Part shown: positions 58,817 through 64,000 of the stretch, piece by piece
Numbering within the stretch: position 1 is the stretch's first letter
How the letters are laid out: each line of letters starts with the position of its first letter
Assembly (NCBI RefSeq): GCF_024713975.1
Contig: NC_091095.1
Location: forward strand, 7,951,501 to 8,015,500
Length of the DNA stretch: 64,000 bases
Direction: 5' to 3'
Origin: Paralichthys olivaceus
Taxonomy: Eukaryota > Chordata > Actinopteri > Pleuronectiformes > Paralichthyidae
Translations under genes and position numbers: made by a program
The notes under the pieces: generated by a model
What the model saw: only the letters and a program-made list of their open reading frames with translations
Database searches by the model: none
What the model was told of the DNA's origin: nothing

Positions 58817-58867
58817 TGCAGCTGAATTCAAGCTGCAGCTGAATTCAAGCTGCAGCTGAACTCAAGC
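58817..58867. repeat. Three tandem copies of a 17-base unit
   Basis: TGCAGCTGAATTCAAGC occurs three times head to tail; the third copy has one A-to-C change. Confidence 0.9.
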
Positions 58868-60694
58868 TGCGTTCACATCACATGGGATGCGGAACTGTAC
58901 GTTCGCATCATTGGAAAACTCTTTGATTGAATCTTTGAGTTTGTCATGTGATAGTAGAGCTGTGTGATATGAGGATAAAAGAAAGTCTTGTTTCATAACA
59001 GGCTCTGTTTATTTCTCTGGGCCAAGAATCACACTTTGTAGGAATTCTTTTTCATCCGTTGGGTGACACTTTACTTTTTTTCCCACACAACACGGACGCA
59101 CGCAGGAAATTTGCAATAATGCAAAACAGGAAAAACATGGAGAGGACAGAACACGACACTGAACAGTCATTCAGAACAGCCACAACAGAACGAGGTGCTT
59201 GAACCGCAAAGAGGTGCAACTTCTGGAAGACAGATTGGGTGTGAAAGTCCGACATCAGACCAAAAAACTACTTTTATATAGTCAAAACAACACCGATATC
59301 TTTTACCATCTTCACAAAAATCATGTCTAGAGAGGAAAACTACAACAGTACGGTCGACTGCTCAAAACAGACTCAAGACTTTTCAGAAGGCTTTTGCCTG
59401 CAACAAAACAAATGGCAAAGAAACACAAACATAGAAGGAGATAACAGCTGCCAACACATCTTAACGTCTGAAAAGACATGACTGAGATATACACGTTACA
59501 CGTGAAAATCAGGACATGAGATTGTGGTCGTATTGAAATCCCAGAGTGAGGATTAGAAACACTGTGTTTTAATAACAATATCTTGAATTGATTTGGAAGT
59601 TGTCCTCCAAATGTTCTTGATATTAAGCCACTTTCTTATTTTGAAGCACCATGACAAAGTCTGTAATCACAGTTTACTGGTGTAGATTTAATAATTGCAG
59701 GAAGTATGATATGAACAATGACAATTTCAGTTGTATTTTCTGAAATAAAACCACACTGCAGAAACTAAAGCTAGAGCCTATAAAACATGCCAGTTTTACT
59801 GTTTACTGTTGAGCCCTGACTTGAGCACTAACGTATCAAACGCTGTCGTGTCCCTGTTTTTCTTTTCTCACTGCATCATGTCACTGCAGCACGTCAAGTA
59901 ACTCTCAGTGTCGAGGCTCTAAAATTAAATGCACTGGTAATAGCGCTAAAAATATGACAGCATGTAGTTTATTAAGCAGAGGGACCCACGAGCGTGAGGA
60001 AATTTAATTCAGCTGTGATTTAATAAACTGCTCAGTCTGTTCTGAGTTGTAAACAAGGTGAGAATGCATGAATTGAAAAGTGGGTGTGTGTGACAGAAAA
60101 TAAACTAACAGCCCTAACGCTCGTCGAGCAGAGAGAAAATGTCCAGAGTATCAGACACTGGACCCCCCCACACAGACACAGACACTCTGCCACCTCCAAC
60201 TAAACTTACAGAGCATCTATTTTTGAGGCGATGGCAGTAAGTCAAGCCCCAGGCTCCTGTTGCAGAGACACTTTCTCCTGAGGGAGCTGCAGGAAACTTT
60301 TAAGCTTAACGCTAATTCAAAAGGATGATTCTATCTCAATGTAACTTCCTTTCTCATCTCATCACTGTACAGTCGACTGACCTGTGTTCACCAATCAAAC
60401 AACCGATTAGTACTTTGGCCAAGTTCTTTTATGAGGCAACAGATTAGCTGCTTTCAGACGGATATTCTCCTGAAATGATCTGGAGGGGCTGTATGCAAGA
60501 ATGCAAAACTTTCTCTTGTGTTTTTCCTGATTCTGATTCTGAAAAAACAGAATGTCCCTGCGAGCCGGTGTGAGAACACACCAGGAAAATGACACTGCGA
60601 GCAAATGGGTGTGTTGTTGGCGTGTAAAATACCTGACGGATGCAAAACTGAAAAAACTGAAAGAAAAGAATAACTCAGGATAAAAAGAGGCATC

Positions 60695-60976
60695 ATACAT
60701 GTAGAAGACGCGGACGAAGATCTCCACTTGGAAAGATAACGAGATTTGAAAGCTTTAGTTGATGAGGTCAGACACCTGTACCATGTGCTGTAAACAAATA
60801 CACGTAATTTCCGCAGCATAATTTATACGTCATGTCCCGCCTCCTGCATCCTCTACGCAGACACCACCCCTCAGCTGAACACGTCAGACCCAAACAATCT
60901 CCTGCTGCGTTCTTCACATACGAAAGACAAAGACTAGAGAAGGTTCAAAACCAACCGTCTGGACATTTTCTGGAGT
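60695..60976 (+). repeat. Interspersed repeat, copy 2 (relative of 57421-57702)
   Basis: See copy 1. The final 20 bases (60957-60976) are the exact complement of 57683-57702, as expected if they are terminal inverted repeats of one element family. Confidence 0.6.
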
Positions 60977-63010
60977 ACTTGTCTGAAGACGGCTTCAGAA
61001 ACATCTGTTGGCTAAAGTGATTCAGTTCAACAAAAAGAGATGATGCATCCTGACGTTTCTCATAAGAATTAATGTTTTTCTTCGGTCTCTTTTAGGTCCA
61101 ACCAGTTTCAATTGGTCGAAATCAGAAAGAAAACAAGCTCATTTCAAATCTATGACAGTGACGAGCGAGGGTCGTGTCGGGAGCTCTTTACCCTTTAGGT
61201 CAGTCTTATAGGTTTGTCTTTATTCACTTTACTACTTTAATTTTGCTACTGTAGAAAGTTTGTGCAATAGTTTTCCCACATGATTATAATGGTGGAACTG
61301 GTGTGACAGTAAAACATCTTGAATCTTGAGCCGTCACTGGTGTTTGCGTGATCCGCATGTTAACACAATGTTCTACAATTTATGTCCTCGTCTCTCTCTA
61401 CCCGATATTTTGAAAAGCTTCCACACTTTATATTTAGTGGCTGGAACTTTTGCACTACAGTTGTGTACTTGTGTACTTCAAGAAGTGCCGTCATAATCAA
61501 ATGCAAACTGTTCTTTTCATCATGAACTTTCCTCAGTCCATGAAATGATATTTGTTCTATAATAACTGTGCATGGCAACAGGTAAAGTTAAGATTTAGCA
61601 AAAAACAAGTGTCTCTTGGAAAATAAATTATGATTAACTATTGATGTCTGGAGTGTTGGTTGTTGAGATATTTGAACCTGCCATCATTTTATTTCAGAGG
61701 TCTCAACTTAAGATCCTGATTTCCTGCATTTCTCAGAATCTCATTCCACAACCCTTCAGGAATTAAAATCTGATGTTTCCTCCTCCTTTATTTATCCCAT
61801 CATTAAAGTCTGGATGGTATTTTTTTTACCTTTAATGTCATTTTCAAGTATTTAACTGAACTGCAGCTTCTGGAAACATCTGGACTTGACCTTCTCTGGG
61901 GTCGTGGTCCATCAGACTTAACATGACACTGTGTCTGCATCACTATAGGCTGGGCCAACGTCAGAACATCCACAGATTTAAAAACTCTGCTCTGGAAAAC
62001 TGAGGAGGGCGAGAGGATGCACGTCGCAATAACAGACACATCTGACAATAGAGGGGGAGGGAGAGGAGGGGGCTTTCCGTCCAGTGTACAGCCTCACCCA
62101 CAACAGTGTCTGAGAGAGAAACAACTTTATTGACAAGGCACTTTTCTAAGAAATTAGGTTTTTAAATGAAAAGAGGGAGACAGAAGAAAGTGAATTCAGT
62201 CAAACTAAAATTATCAATAAGAAGCCAAAGGTTAAATCTGTAGATATTTTTGTTTAAAGGAAGTGATGTGGCGTTTATGAGACTTTCGGGAAGAGTTGTG
62301 CAGCAACAACCACAAAAGAACAATATTTTATTTCTCCAGAGAAAACTATAATCTTAAATTATAGATAACGACATGTTTCATCTGAGGCTGTAGCAATGAA
62401 AACACCAGTTTCCTTTAGTCATGTTGTGACTACCAAATTACTTTTTTAGGTGAAGCTGAGAACAAAAAATGTTTTCAGAGAACAAAAAATCATTTACTTT
62501 GTGAAATAAGTTCGAGAAAATCCCAAATAATGAATTAATCACTAATATTAGCAGTTAGTGACAAACACTTTGAAAAGTCAAAATATTGAAGGAAGAACAT
62601 TTTTGAAAAGAACTTTACAAATAAAATAAAATCTCTGCTGAGACATTGAAAGATTATTGCATCAACAACAAGTGGACATTACAACACTATAACACAATAA
62701 AACCAGACTCGTTGCTGTGAGACACTAAATATCCTGCAAACGTTCCAGCAGCAACTTAAACCAAGTTTATTATTCAAACTTGTACAAAGTATTTAAAAGT
62801 CCATAAAGTTTTTTAAAGTCGCTGCAGACACAATAATATTGTTTGTGATCAATAAATCACCAGAACTCTGTGAGGAAGTTTCGAACCTAAACACACGGAG
62901 CGTGAATCGGTTTAAAGTTTCCTGAGAAAGTCGATCAATCAGTAACTAATCAGATAATCAATCAGCGTCATGTGTGATAATCGATCAGCCCTCGGGCTGT
63001 TGGCTCTTAC

Positions 63011-63055
63011 CTTCTGGCTTCTGCTCGTCCGGTCACACTGAGTCTGCTCATGACT
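63011..63055 (-). other. Candidate small leader exon, leftward transcript
   Basis: On the minus strand a pyrimidine-rich acceptor (CTTTCCCTACCTTCATCTGAG) ends at 63056 and a consensus donor (AGAAG|GTAAGA) lies at 63010. It could be an untranslated exon of kank3. Only splice signals support it. Confidence 0.25.
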
Positions 63056-63091
63056 CTCAGATGAAGGTAGGGAAAGTCTGGGAGGAGAAAA

Positions 63092-63092
<1 letters not shown>

Positions 63093-63184
<92 letters not shown>
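63093..63184. repeat. (CA)n microsatellite
   Basis: About 46 uninterrupted CA units, the longest simple repeat in the window. Confidence 0.95.
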
Positions 63185-63189
<5 letters not shown>

Positions 63190-63719
63190 TCAAGTCAAGT
63201 TAAATACACGTGTCCGGTGTAGGATTTCAAAATAAAGCTTTTATGACAACTTTGACATTTTAAAAAATGATGGGTATTTTTTTTTCTATTTCTTGAACAA
63301 CTTTCGAACAGTGCTTGTCTGTGTGTGATAATAAATGAAGACCTTTCTGTTGGATTTCTTCTCGAACTTGTGCTGTAGTTTACTTGTAGTGGCAGAGAGA
63401 GCTCAACACGTGTAAATAGAAAAAACACAAGCAAATTAAAAAAAAATCATCAATTCGATGACATGTCCGAGTCAGTAGCTTCGGGTGATGGTGAGGAATG
63501 AAACTGTTTAATTCAATGATGAAGTGTTTTTGTGATATTTTGTGTATTTCAGTCTTTTTGTTTTTCTTTGAAGTCGTTTAATTGACTTTAAAACCAGAAG
63601 TATTCAAAGTGTCTCAGTCCTGAGGCTTCATTTTACCTTGTGCCCCACAGGCCTGTTCAATAATTCATTCATAAAACTCCCAATGACACTGATGTTATTA
63701 CAAAGCAGGTAACAGTAAA

Positions 63720-63736
63720 ATAATAATAATAATAAC
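63720..63736. repeat. (AAT)n short tract
   Basis: Five AAT units. Confidence 0.8.
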
Positions 63737-63802
63737 AGTAATCTTTTGTGAACGTGGAAAACGTGCACATCCAATTTGCAGCAGCGGTTGAAGCCACCTT
63801 AC

Positions 63803-63950
63803 CGCCTGCAGAAGTGAAAAGAAGAGGACTGAACAGTTTCTGTGTCGTTGGCTGCAGGTCTTTAGAATGCGTCACTGTGTGCTTTTACTGTGAAGCGGAA
63901 TCCTGCCTGTTCCGGTAACTTCCTGTCTAACCTCGTTGTGTTTGACTCAG
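63803..63950 (-). promoter_or_regulatory. Candidate leftward first exon and promoter
   Basis: A consensus donor on the minus strand (GGCG|GTAAGG at 63802) follows a GC-richer stretch with two ETS-type sites close together (AGGAAGTTACCGGAACAGG, near 63908-63926). This arrangement fits a vertebrate promoter with a non-coding first exon transcribed leftward, perhaps kank3 or an unannotated transcript. Confidence 0.3.
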
Positions 63951-64000
63951 CTGTGTGGGCTGATCCCAGGGTGACGGAATCAATGACAGACAGCTGGATC

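Larger units (their letters stand above)
45930..63000. other. Long non-coding region right of kank3
   Basis: About 17 kb in which I found no exon with family similarity on either strand; all frames are short. It holds microsatellites, C-runs (45930-45938, 52292-52307) and the repeats listed separately. If the leader exons proposed near 63 kb belong to kank3, this is one large 5' intron; otherwise it is intergenic. Confidence 0.5.

Noticed and set aside
62939..63222. Frames rich in Thr-His or Cys-Val repeats
   Set aside because: They are translations of the CA/TG microsatellite.

Overview
This is vertebrate nuclear DNA, most likely from a ray-finned (teleost, probably percomorph) fish. The signs are AT-rich sequence, intron-split genes with GT-AG junctions, long CA/TG and TA microsatellites, and copies of typical fish interspersed repeats (Tc1-like, hAT, short inverted-repeat elements, a LINE-type 3' tail). 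There is no operon structure. Every protein gene I can support lies on the minus strand, so the window is best read from right to left.

Layout from the right end. (1) 43350-34802: a complete nine-exon kank3 (KN motif, coiled coils, acidic region, ankyrin repeats), with a candidate upstream 5'UTR exon at 44.7 kb and possible further leader exons at 63 kb. (2) About 33.1-22.2 kb: two complete, intact six-exon GTP cyclohydrolase I genes in direct tandem (copy B 30940-29580, copy A 24327-22398). Their upstream DNA is duplicated as well, a third inverted piece of the same upstream DNA lies at 32.4 kb, and a hAT-type element with a perfect 8-bp target duplication sits between the genes. (3) 17660-9357: a complete 11-exon PI3-kinase regulatory subunit with nSH2-iSH2-cSH2, no SH3 or BH domain, and a roughly 165-residue N-terminus I do not recognise. 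(4) 2007 to the left edge: the first four exons of ifi30 (GILT thiol reductase); the 3' exons lie outside the window.

The order PI3K regulatory subunit then ifi30, in the same orientation, matches the human PIK3R2-IFI30 neighbourhood on chromosome 19p13. KANK3 is also on human 19p13. I therefore read the window as part of a chromosome-19p13-related fish block into which a GTP cyclohydrolase pair is embedded. The genes belong to different pathways (lysosomal disulfide reduction, PI3K signalling, tetrahydrobiopterin/pteridine synthesis, cortical adhesion scaffolding) and show no sign of joint function beyond linkage.

The rest (3.4-9.3 kb, 18.1-22.2 kb, 33.1-34.8 kb and nearly all of 45-64 kb) is non-coding as far as I can read it: UTR or intron sequence, microsatellites and decayed transposons. 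The right-hand 19 kb has no convincing coding exon and may be 5' intronic or intergenic DNA of kank3. All exon joins were worked out by eye from reading frame, splice signals and remembered family motifs; none was checked by alignment.
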